From Pigoraptor vietnamica (taxonomy: Eukaryota; Opisthokonta; Filasterea): DNA of 18,162 nt. The stretch covers positions 1,412 through 19,573 of the forward strand of contig CALSCQ010000092.1 in assembly GCA_943704525.1 (NCBI GenBank). Direction: 5' to 3'. The position numbers and the translations under genes are program-made. Shown here in pieces: positions 10,439 through 18,162 of this stretch. Every line of letters starts with the position of its first letter. Position 1 is the stretch's first letter. A model generated the notes under the pieces. The model had not been told where the DNA came from. It did not search any database and saw nothing but the letters and a program-made list of their open reading frames with translations.

Positions 10439-10835
10439 CTCTGCTCACGAGTGCAATACGGGAGTTGATGTTGTTGAGGGAACGAGAGCGTGCTTGTAGT
10501 TGGCAAGAATAGCGCGACAAGGTGAAGGGCCGTCGCAGTGGACGTCGCCGACAGTGTGCATTCTCCACGTGCCACTGCAGACACATTCCGCACATACCCG
10601 CGATTCCATAGAAAGTCGGGTTATATTACAAGCCCCCTTAAAGCGCATCAAAACGCACAAGACCATCGGGCACGCATTCGCGGTGGCAGGCGAGTGGCCG
10701 ACACCCCCGCACACATGCCGACAGAAGGGGGGAAAGCGAACACACATAGCACGCAACGCCAGCACCCACGCGCAGCCGCAAACAACGCACAGCACAGACC
10801 ACCGAAACTTGCGAACAAGGAGCCGACAGACAGTC
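10439..10835. other. Intergenic between two minus-strand genes
   Basis: This should contain the 3' UTR of the binding-protein-like gene and the promoter of the 105-aa gene. I see no additional coding exon, TATA element or canonical polyadenylation signal. Confidence 0.4.
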
Positions 10836-12648
10836 TCAGCCGGTGAGGTTGTCCATGACCTTCGCAATGTCCGCGTCGTAGAGCGTCTTCGTGTCGACGG
10901 CAGCATCGAGGACGCCCGCGTCCACCAGCGTGCGCACGCACTCGGCAAGCATCGCCTCCGACAACTCCCCCTTCTTCGAGTAACGCAGCTGAGAAAACCA
11001 CAGGCGCGCGTCGTCCAGCGTGTTGCCGAACGTGTTGGCCACGTAGCGCGCGGCGGCCTCGGCGTCCGCGGTGAAGAGGTCGCACGACTCGTAGATAGCT
11101 GCAGCGCAAGAGCGATGAGTCCACACACTCGCACGTATACACTCGTACGTATACATTATCCATGCATCAGTGTGCGAGCGACAAACAAAACAAAAAAGCA
11201 CCGAGTGTAGTCACTGACGGAGGCAGCGCGACGTACCCTGGAGGGTGCGCTTGACGACGGCCTCGTCCATTTCGGAGCGTGCGGCGATGAGGAACGCGGG
11301 CCACGGCGTCGTGATCTCGCCAATGCGGCTCACCTCACGCGAGTCGAAGAAGGGCTGAGGTCACAGAGCGAGGGAAGGGCGCATCAGTTGTCATGCATGT
11401 GCGACACACGCGGTTGCGCGCGCATGCACGGCACATCGTGCGAGTGTTGGGTGGGTGCACACGCGCCAACGCACGTCAAGTGCGCAGCAGTGTGTGTGAG
11501 TGACAGCGCATATTCGCTATCGCGTGTGACAGCGAATGATTCTATCGCGTGTGACAGCGCAAGTTTCACTGTACGTCGTAGCATCGCAAGTTCGCTACCT
11601 TGGTGGTGAAGTGCTCCCAGAGGAAGGCCTTGACGCGGTCGCTGCGCGTGCCGTCCCGAAGACCCTTGAAGTTGTCGAGCACGAGAAAGGAGTTCGGCGT
11701 GCGCCACCCGTGCTGCCGCGCGAGCACGAACCTGCGACACACAGAAACCACGGTAAGAACCGCTGGCTAGGCACATCACCGTCAACGCACGTTCACTCAA
11801 TCTGCAGTCGACGTGATACTGCAAGCGAGGCAAGTGCGTGCTGACACACGTGAGCGTACTAGTGTGACAAACATGTGTGGCGGCGTCTGTATGTGTGAGT
11901 GTGTGTGTGTGGTGTTCGTGTGTGTCTGTGTGCGTGCGCTGTGTCTGTGTGTGTATGTGAGTGTGTGTGCGCATGTGTGTATCTGCATGAACCCACGTCA
12001 TGATGTGAGAGCCACTGCCGAGGCGGCTGATGCCAATGGGCGCGCCCTCGAGGTCATCGACGCTCGTCATCTTCGAATCGGGCGAAATGGCAATCGCCCA
12101 CGTGAGGGGGGACGCCGTGTACGACGCCACGAGGCGGAAGGGCTTCGGGTCGCGCGCAATGCCTGGACGGCACAGCAGCGAAAACGAAGATCAGAGACCG
12201 ACCACAGACGCACGTACACAAACGCATGGAGGTTGAGACAGCACTCTACTGCGGCTAACTGAGCCAACAGGCACTCGATACGATACGATCGCCAGGCGAT
12301 CCCACAACGGACGGCACGCGCAGAACACAATACGCACTCGCAATGAGGCCTTCCGTCAGCGCAACGGCAATGTCGAGCGAGCCGTCCTTCAACTTCTTCG
12401 TCATCTGCGAAAGTGACGCAACCCACAGTCACACCACCGTTCAGTATGACGCCACCACGGCTCAGCCAGCCCACCTCGCCAGTGCCTCCAAAGCACTCGA
12501 CAAACTCGAGGTCAATGCCATGCTTGGCGAAGATGCCCCGCTCCTTGCCAATCTTGAACGGCGAGTTGAAGTGCTCGGGCACACCGCCCACGACAACCTT
12601 GGCCAGCGGTTGCCCGTACTCCGCAGCGACGCACGAGTCCTCGACCAT
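10836..12648 (-). CDS. Periplasmic-binding-protein type II fold, NMT1/THI5-like (Ca3427-like) protein
   Basis: Six exons (12475-12648, 12338-12404, 11997-12162, 11599-11731, 11237-11354 and 10836-11098) give 306 residues. Every junction is GT-AG and in frame. The N-terminal lobe opens with KVVVGGVPEHFNSPFKIGKE, followed by GIFAKHGIDLEFVE and GGTGEMTKKLKDGSLDIAVA, the usual start of NMT1/SsuA-type ligand-binding domains. ALTEGLI, SPLTWAIAIS, GAPIGISRLGSGSHIM and FKGLRDGTRSDRVKAFLWE follow in family order. The C-terminal part is helical. The length matches stand-alone fungal and protist Ca3427-like proteins. There is no signal peptide, so it probably acts in the cytosol rather than as a transporter subunit. 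THI5 relatives make a thiamine pyrimidine precursor, but the THI5 active-site CCCFC cluster is absent, so that activity is not claimed. The ligand is unknown. Confidence 0.87.
11870..11990. repeat. TG-rich microsatellite in intron of the binding-protein-like gene
   Basis: An imperfect TG/TGTGTC tract lies within intron 11732-11996 and reaches almost to the splice donor of exon 11997-12162. Confidence 0.9.
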
Positions 12649-13255
12649 TCTCGCTGACAGGAGCGCACTTGCGGAGAGCTGCTGGGCGGAGACAGTTGAA
12701 GATCGCGCCCGTGGACAAGAGATGGAAGACGATCGACGCACAACCGCAATGTCACCGGAGACGAAAATGACGCAAGCGTGGGATGCGAGCACAGCGTAAC
12801 ACCTTAATGCGTACGAATGGAGTGTGCCAACACAGCGGCAACACGAGGAATGTGGGCGCCTTGCAGAGTGAAGGGACCTGTTCTGGCGACTTCTTTGTCT
12901 CGATGGAGTCGCTGAGTGCGTGTGTGTGTGTGAGTGTGCCAGCAGGCGTGAGGTGACCGGTCATTACTACCACGTGCCGGCACTCGCCAGCTAAAAATAG
13001 GCCGATTACGGCAATCACAATTTTTCCTCATTCTCGCTAGATTTATTACCCAATAAAATTCATTAGCGAAATCTCGCTTATTTATAACGATTTGATTTGA
13101 TCCCGGATAACTCGGTGTCGTGGGGGAGTGGATCCTCCTGCCATCACCCACACACGCTCGGTAGCGACGCGCATCTCTTTTTACGACTTCGATAAAGGGC
13201 GTCCAACGCACACCCGCACACAGCGCAAGAGAGACAGAAAGGGGTCGTTGTGAGA
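12649..13255. promoter_or_regulatory. Divergent intergenic region between binding-protein-like gene and subunit d gene
   Basis: The genes point away from each other, so this 607-nt gap should hold both promoters. A marked AT-rich island at about 13010-13105 stands out from the GC-rich surroundings. It contains CCAAT at 13050-13054 and a TATA-like tttataa at 13081-13087, both in the orientation and order expected for the plus-strand gene starting at 13256. A short inverted pair, tcgcta (13034-13039) and tagcga (13064-13069), flanks the CCAAT. No coding exon is supported here. Confidence 0.5.
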
Positions 13256-14755
13256 ATGGCGGTTCGTCAGATTGCGCGCAAGGCGTACGACTGGGCGGGC
13301 ATTGCGTCGCGCGTTCCCGCGGACCTCCGCCCGGCCATCAACGACCTGCGTGCGCGCTACGAGCAGCTCCATGCCAAGTGCGTGCTTCTCTGTCCCATTT
13401 CTGTGTTTCTTTTGCGTCAACAGTTGCAGACGGCGTGATGTGGCTGTTTGTTTGTGGGGGTTGTGCATTACACATTGCGAAAGGTGCGCTTTGTGTGCTG
13501 TGTCGTTTTAATTTGTACGTGCTTATTTTCGAGCAACTTGTCGTTTGGCGTATATGTTAAAGGCGCGTGTTGCATGTCAATGTATGCGTTCGCCTGCTGT
13601 TTTTGGCGCGCGTATTTGCGTTGCCGTGGGCGTTGTGTTATCGTATTGTGCCCTGTGAGCGTGCCAGCATGTGCGACTTCAGCGCTCGTATTTGCTTTAT
13701 CGTGCGCCTTGTGTGCTCGTATAGTGTGCCATGTGAGCGTGCCATCATGTACGACTTCAGCGCTCGTATTTGCTTTGCCGTGTGCGCCTTGTGCGCTCGT
13801 ATAGTGTGCCGTGTGCCAACGTGCGCGTTCGCATGTGCGTGCAGGCTCGAGCAGACGCCCCAGGCCGAGTCGATCGACTGGGACTTTTACGCGTCCACGC
13901 TGGGCCCCGCGCGCAAGAACGTGGAGGAGATGAAGAAGGCGGTGGAGCAGACGAAGCTGCCGGACTTTGCCGAGTCGTTTTCGAAGCAGTCGGCCGAAAT
14001 CGACAAGGCGGAGAAGGAGAGCGTGGGTGTCGCCGAGTCGCATTGCTGCGGGGAAAATGCACGCCCACGGCGTCTCTCTGTGCGATGCGCGCTGTTATGT
14101 TGTTTGCATTATTGCCGGCGGCCTTTGTGGCTCTCGACTGTGTCCATTTTGTCGGCTTTGTGCCTACGAGTTACGAGGCCGCCCCTTTGCCCGTCACGCC
14201 ACGTACGCACATGCCGAACATTGGCGACAATCTCGCGCGAGCACGCTGCTGTGTTGCTTCCTTTTCACTCACGCGCACTGTGTGGCGCCGCAGACGCTCA
14301 AGGCAAAGTCGGTGATTCAGGACGCCACGCGGCGCATCGCTAAGCTGCGGGAACAGCTCGTGGCCATCGACAACATGAAGCCCGTCGACGAGCTCACGGT
14401 GCGTGTGCGCGTGTTGTGTGCTGCGTGCTCGAGTGGCACATGACGCGCTGCGTATGAGACAGACCTCTCACAACCCACTCGCGCGCACGTTCGTGGTCAA
14501 CTGCCTCACGCACATCCCCACTCGTGCACGCAACCCTGAATGCCGGGGCGTCCATGCGAGACATGGCATTCACGCTCTTCTGTCATTGAGTCGATATGAA
14601 AATTGCCTATGATATGCGGCTGATGCGGCGTGGCTCTTGTTACGCAGGCGGAAGACCAGCTCGCGGCGCATCCCGAGTGGGCCAAGCAGATCCAGGCCGA
14701 CTGGGACCGCTACATGTTCTTCGAGACGGACACGCTCAAGCCCGCGCAGAAGTGA
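13256..14755 (+). CDS. ATP5PD: Mitochondrial F1Fo ATP synthase subunit d
   Basis: Four exons (13256-13377, 13845-14022, 14294-14398 and 14648-14755) join in frame to 170 residues ending in TGA. Subunit d belongs to the peripheral stalk that links the F1 head to the membrane sector. The N-terminus (AVRQIARKAYDWAGIASRVP) resembles the conserved start with its DW pair. ESIDWDFYASTLGPA corresponds to the family IDWxxY motif. The C-terminal half has a long charged helix followed by VDELTAEDQLAAHPEW, the counterpart of the animal FDQMTIEDLNEAFPE segment. The length is close to the usual 160-170 residues. The ATG has A at -3 and G at +4. The basic, acid-poor N-terminus fits mitochondrial import without a long presequence. 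Introns are 467, 271 and 249 nt, with donors GTGCGT or GTGGGT. Confidence 0.93.
13608..13811. repeat. 78-nt tandem minisatellite in intron 1 of the subunit d gene
   Basis: The unit beginning tgtgagcgtgcca at 13654 recurs at 13732 (78-nt spacing) with only a few differences. A shorter, more diverged copy precedes it from about 13608. In total about 2.6 copies lie within intron 13378-13844. Confidence 0.85.
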
Positions 14756-15274
14756 GGGCGAGAGGGCGCTGTGGGCTGCCTTTGAGGCTTGCGTGGGGTT
14801 GAAAATGGACGCATCGGTGGCGCCTTTTGAGTGGAGCGGGCGACGTGCGTTGCGTCGTGCGCTCGCAGAGTGTGGAGGTGCCCGCGTGTCACGTGCGGGC
14901 CTGCACTCTAACATGGACTGGTTGTATTGAGAGTGTTGTTTGTAGTTGCGGCGTGCGCGTGCTCCAATCGCGTTTGTTGTGTGGCTGGCCCTTGTGGGCT
15001 GTGTGGGTGTCCCAGTGCATCCGTGCCGGTGACCCTATGATACTAAAGGAACGTAACAGAGTGTGTGGGCTATTGGCGTTTATGTTGTTCGGTGTACCTC
15101 TAAGAGCCGCTATGCGCCGCGATGGCCAGCCAAAAACCATTCCGACACTTCGAGAGCGAAACGGCCCAGTGTGCAGAGGGGTCGGGGCCGGCACGAACGG
15201 CCGCAAAGTTGCAACTGCGTGTCACGTGAACTATAGGCGGCTTTTGAGCGCGGCTGCAATGGGCCCCTTGGGCA
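14756..15274. other. 3' flank of subunit d gene, no firm gene
   Basis: No AATAAA was seen. A short frame from the ATG at 15122 (35 codons to TGA) has coding-like composition. It could be a 5' exon of the unresolved gene that follows, through a GTGAAC donor at 15230 and the CAG at 15287-15289, but this is speculative. Confidence 0.3.
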
Positions 15275-15572
15275 ATGTTCACATTCAGCCGGCTTGCCTG
15301 CTCTACCGCGGGCACTGGCGCCGGTAGAGCTGACGATGACACATTCTTCAGTGGCGCCGGCGTTGCAGCATTGATTCGGAGTGCGGCGGTGGACGAGGGC
15401 GGGCAAGAGTGGCTGGAGCAGAACAACGACGAGTTCAGCCGGTAAATGGCCCCGACGTGTCCGGTGCGCCGGCCGTCAGAGCCGGCTGGCCGTTGTTGAC
15501 GGGCGTCACGCTGTCGGCCTTCGCGTGCAGGAGGATTTCCGCGATATTTGTGCGCTCCGATGGTTTGAGAAG
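15275..15572 (+). CDS. Partial unresolved gene, at least two coding-like exons
   Basis: From the ATG at 15275 a frame runs to 15441 (55 codons plus 2 bases) and ends at a GTAAAT donor. It joins in phase 2, across an 89-nt intron, to exon 15531-15572, which ends at GTGAGA. The product reads MFTFSRLACS, then a Gly/Asp-rich stretch, AALIRSAAVDEGGQEWLEQN, NDEFS and RRISAIFVRSDG, with an amphipathic and globular look. Possible further exons include 15663 to about 15745 and a stretch around 15930-16009, but I could not chain them uniquely because phases conflict. No family is recognised. The gene must end before the next start at 16027 or be a decayed remnant. Confidence 0.4.
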
Positions 15573-16026
15573 GTGAGAATGCCATGGGTGGAACTGTGTG
15601 CGTATGTATGTCGGTAGAAGTGCACGTGTGCGTGTGCCGTGCGTGCTGAATCCACATTCCCAGTGATGGCGTTCCCATTCCCCCAGTGTACGGACACACA
15701 ACACCCCGTATGCGACATGCACCCTGACAACACTCGGTATGCATACATCAAGCGGCATCACGAGCCCTGCCTGTGTTGTGTGTTTGTGTGTGTCTCTCGG
15801 GTGCGCTGTTGTGTTTTGTGTGAGTGCGTGTGTGGGTGTGCGTGGACCATTGTGCGCACGCTGGCGTTTTCCCTCTTAGGCGCCCTCAGTCCAGCATTCT
15901 CACTGGGGCAATACCACTAAGGTGCTCACCTCGATACCGATCTCACTAGCTGCACCGTGCCCTGGGACTCTCTCGGCGTCGCTCACGCCGTTGGCAATGC
16001 AGGCGTGTGACCAGGGCTGATTGGAA
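15573..16026 (+). other. Intron-like and possible 3' exons of the unresolved gene
   Basis: A coding-like frame encodes AFPFPQCTDTQHPVCDMHPD near 15665-15740 and ends at a GTATGC donor-like site. A TG-rich intron-like stretch follows (about 15775-15850). Then comes a frame reading LDTDLTSCTVPWDSLGVAHA, which ends in TGA at about 16007, only some 20 nt before the next gene. Splicing between these pieces is uncertain. Confidence 0.3.
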
Positions 16027-17931
16027 ATGCCGTCGCTTTCCGCGGGGCGCCTTTCGAGGTGTGTGTTGTTACGTTCGCACCCTTCGCGCGCCCAATGCAT
16101 CCTCGTCATCGCACTCGGTGTGGTAGCGGCCAGCGCGCACAACGATGGCGTCGTGGGTTCGAATCCCCTCCGCCGCGACGCACCTTCCGTGCGTTTTGTG
16201 GATGGGTGCGTGCCCAAGACAGTCGCTGCGACTGGCGCCATTGCGGCGGTGGCCGTGGGGCCGAGCGGGTACTCGCTGAGCGCGCGGTGAGTGAGAATTC
16301 GCGCACACACAAATGGGCTCCCAAAGCAATGCTGTGTTTTTTGCATTGAAGCTGTTTAGTGTACTCGAGTTGCACGCTCCGATGCATGAGGACACACGCA
16401 CACACGCACACGCACACACACACACATACACACACATCCACACACGCAAACACACACACACGCACACGCACACGCACACGCAAACACACACACAAACGCA
16501 CTAGCACACACGCACGCAAACACACACACAAACGCACTAGCACACACGCACGCAAACACACACATAAACGCACTAGCAGTCACACGCAAACACACACACA
16601 CGCACACACACACACACACACACAAACGCACTAGCACACACACACGCAAACACACGCGCACACACACACACGCAAACACACACACACACACAAGCACACA
16701 CAGGACGCATGCATGCTCGCTGTCTCGCGGCGTACACGTGGTGTTCCGTTGAAGAGCGGTCACAGTCAGAGCTGGCTTGTTGTGATTGTCCCATTTACGC
16801 ACAAGATGGCATTGCCTTGCCTCACACGCCCACTCGCGACGCCCGTCAATCTCGCAACACGGCACACGTGCGATCGCAGCGCGCAGCACACTCACACGCG
16901 CCTCCCACCCACTCGCAGCCTCGTCGTCCAGCGACTATCCCCCTCCAACGAATCGCTCGTTCTCCAGGCACTCGCCGTGCCCGGCAGTGCATTGGCGTTC
17001 GACGGCGCTTCTCCGCAGTCCTTCGTCGCGTTCCCCTCGTTCTCGCTCGCCGCCCTCTTTGGTTCTGACGCCGCCGCCGTTACGCCACCTTTGTCGGGCA
17101 GTAACGCTGGGGCTCCCTTTCGCCTTGTGGTGGAGCACGGCGCATCGCTCGAGTTTGCAGCGCCTGCGGCGGACGTCACCCGGTCGTTCAACGTCACGTC
17201 CTCGCTCGCCCTTGCTGTGCCCCTCTCGTCACAGTACGCCGAGCGCGCGTCGTTTTCGGTACTTGTGCGCGGCGACGGCGGGTCGACGGAATCGGCGGTG
17301 CTGTTCCTTTCGAAGGACGCCGTGCTGTCCACGAAAGCGCAGAACTTCAGTTTTGTGGCGGCGTTCGACGGCGGTTTTCCGACGGCGACGGCCAATGTCA
17401 CTCTGCGGTTGCCCGCGGGGGCGTATTCCGTCGTGTTGCTCGCAGCTGTGTCGAACACGACGACGGTGCTCTCACAGCGGTTGCTGGTGTATCCCGGTGG
17501 GTGCGACTGCTTGCGTGCACGCTGCGATGGAGCGAGCGGATGTATGGCACGTTGGACTGCTGCGACCACACGCACACACGCACATGACACGCACAGGGGC
17601 GCGCACACAGGCTGTCACTGTGGCACTGCTCTTAATCGCTCACTTATTACCATGCCTACATTGTGTCTGCCTGTGTGCGCACGCACTTCCCGTTGACACT
17701 CGTCGTCCCCCGTCCACAGCGACCGTCAACATCGGCGGCATTTTCGCGCGCAACGCCCTCAGCGGCTTTGGGGACAACGCGGAGGTCGGTGCGCGGATTG
17801 CCTGCGACATGATCAACGAGGACGCGACGCTCCTTCCTCACACGCGACTTGTGCTGTCGCCGCGGGTGCCGAGCGCATGCACGCGCATCTCTGGCGTGGA
17901 CGCCATGCTCACGCTGCTTCAGCCGCAGAAC
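16027..17931 (+). CDS. Secreted/membrane receptor with ANF-receptor-like domain, 5' part (runs off right edge)
   Basis: Exons 16027-16286, 16919-17496 and 17720-17931 join in frame (phases 2 and 1; the last ends in phase 0 at a GTGGGT donor) to 350 residues. Residues 25 to about 37 (CILVIALGVVAAS) form a signal-peptide core with a likely cleavage after ASA. Residues about 40-279 form an unrecognised, beta-rich domain with five NxS/T glycosylation sequons (NES, NVT, NFS, NVT, NTT). From residue 281, TVNIGGIF followed by NAEVGARIACDMINEDATLL is the typical start of the receptor family ligand-binding region (type I periplasmic-binding fold, as in class C GPCRs and receptor guanylate cyclases). 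The output domain is beyond the right edge, so the receptor class is not determined. The ATG at 16027 is chosen because it gives a complete signal peptide. Confidence 0.75.
16389..16705. repeat. CA-rich satellite with a 36-nt higher-order unit
   Basis: This is a long CA/CG-A tract in intron 16287-16918. Within it, cgcactagca recurs with its actag core at 16500, 16536 and 16572 (36-nt period) and at 16630, so part of the tract is an ordered minisatellite and not simple CA. Confidence 0.9.
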
Positions 17932-17960
17932 GTGGGTTTCGGTTTGACGGAATTGCAAGT

Positions 17961-18106
17961 CGTGCGCTTGTGTGTGTGTGGGTGTGTGGGTGTGTGGGTG
18001 GGTGGATGTGGGTGGGGGGGGAGGTGGTGAGTGGGTGTGGGGGCGCGTGTGTGTGCGAGTGTGTGTGTGTGTGCGTATGTGCGTGTGTATGCGTGTGCGT
18101 GTGCAT

Positions 18107-18137
<31 letters not shown>

Positions 18138-18162
18138 CGTGTGTTCGTGAGTGTATGCTTGT
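17961..18162. repeat. TG-rich tract in the last intron, to the right edge
   Basis: TG/GTGG-rich sequence begins about 30 nt after the donor that ends exon 17720-17931 and continues to the window end. The next exon of the receptor gene is not reached. Confidence 0.9.

Noticed and set aside
13448-13804. Open frame with a repeated 26-residue peptide in the subunit d region
   Set aside because: It lies entirely inside intron 1, and the repeats come from the 78-nt minisatellite.
16100-16181. tRNA-like segment with a perfect B-box string (ggttcgaatcc)
   Set aside because: The acceptor and D stems do not pair and T33 is missing. The string encodes GSNP within the signal-peptide exon of the receptor gene, which explains it better.
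1-18162. CRISPR arrays, insertion sequences or bacterial operons
   Set aside because: Direct repeats here are coding EGF modules or microsatellites. No transposase, terminal inverted repeats or Shine-Dalgarno-led gene clusters were seen, and the introns identify a nuclear eukaryotic genome.

Overview
The window is nuclear DNA of a GC-rich unicellular eukaryote whose lineage I cannot fix. Its genes are split by GT-AG introns of about 60 to 640 nt. Exon joins could be tested because reading frames match across them. Several introns carry long TG/CA microsatellites. The mitochondrial ATP synthase subunit d gene is eukaryotic, and no operon signals were seen. Start codons mostly have a purine at -3 and G at +4.

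Left third (1-6211, minus strand): one large gene truncated by the left edge. It encodes a signal peptide, an LRR N-terminal cysteine cap, 13 leucine-rich repeats and at least 18 cysteine-rich EGF-like modules. Each LRR has its own phase-2 exon, and 11 of the 13 exons are exactly 72 nt. The EGF array sits in a single exon of at least 2,989 nt and contains a recent internal duplication with an offset of 1,086 nt. This is the most striking locus: a secreted or cell-surface receptor/adhesin built by exon-module multiplication.

Middle (6946-12648, minus strand): an extended SDR (NAD(P)-dependent reductase/epimerase, two exons, 369 aa); a possible 85-aa protein; an unrecognised 105-aa two-exon protein; and a six-exon, 306-aa cytosolic protein with a periplasmic-binding-protein type II fold of the NMT1/THI5-like (Ca3427-like) group.

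Right (13256-18162, plus strand): a four-exon gene for mitochondrial F1Fo ATP synthase subunit d (170 aa); an unresolved set of coding-like exons near 15.3-16.0 kb; and the 5' part of a secreted or membrane receptor with a signal peptide, a glycosylation-site-rich N-terminal domain and the beginning of an ANF-receptor/type I periplasmic-binding-like ligand domain. The last gene is cut by the right edge.

The genes do not form an evident pathway. The binding-protein gene and the subunit d gene are divergent and share an AT-rich intergenic region with CCAAT and TATA-like elements. All assignments are from reading the sequence; no database search was run.
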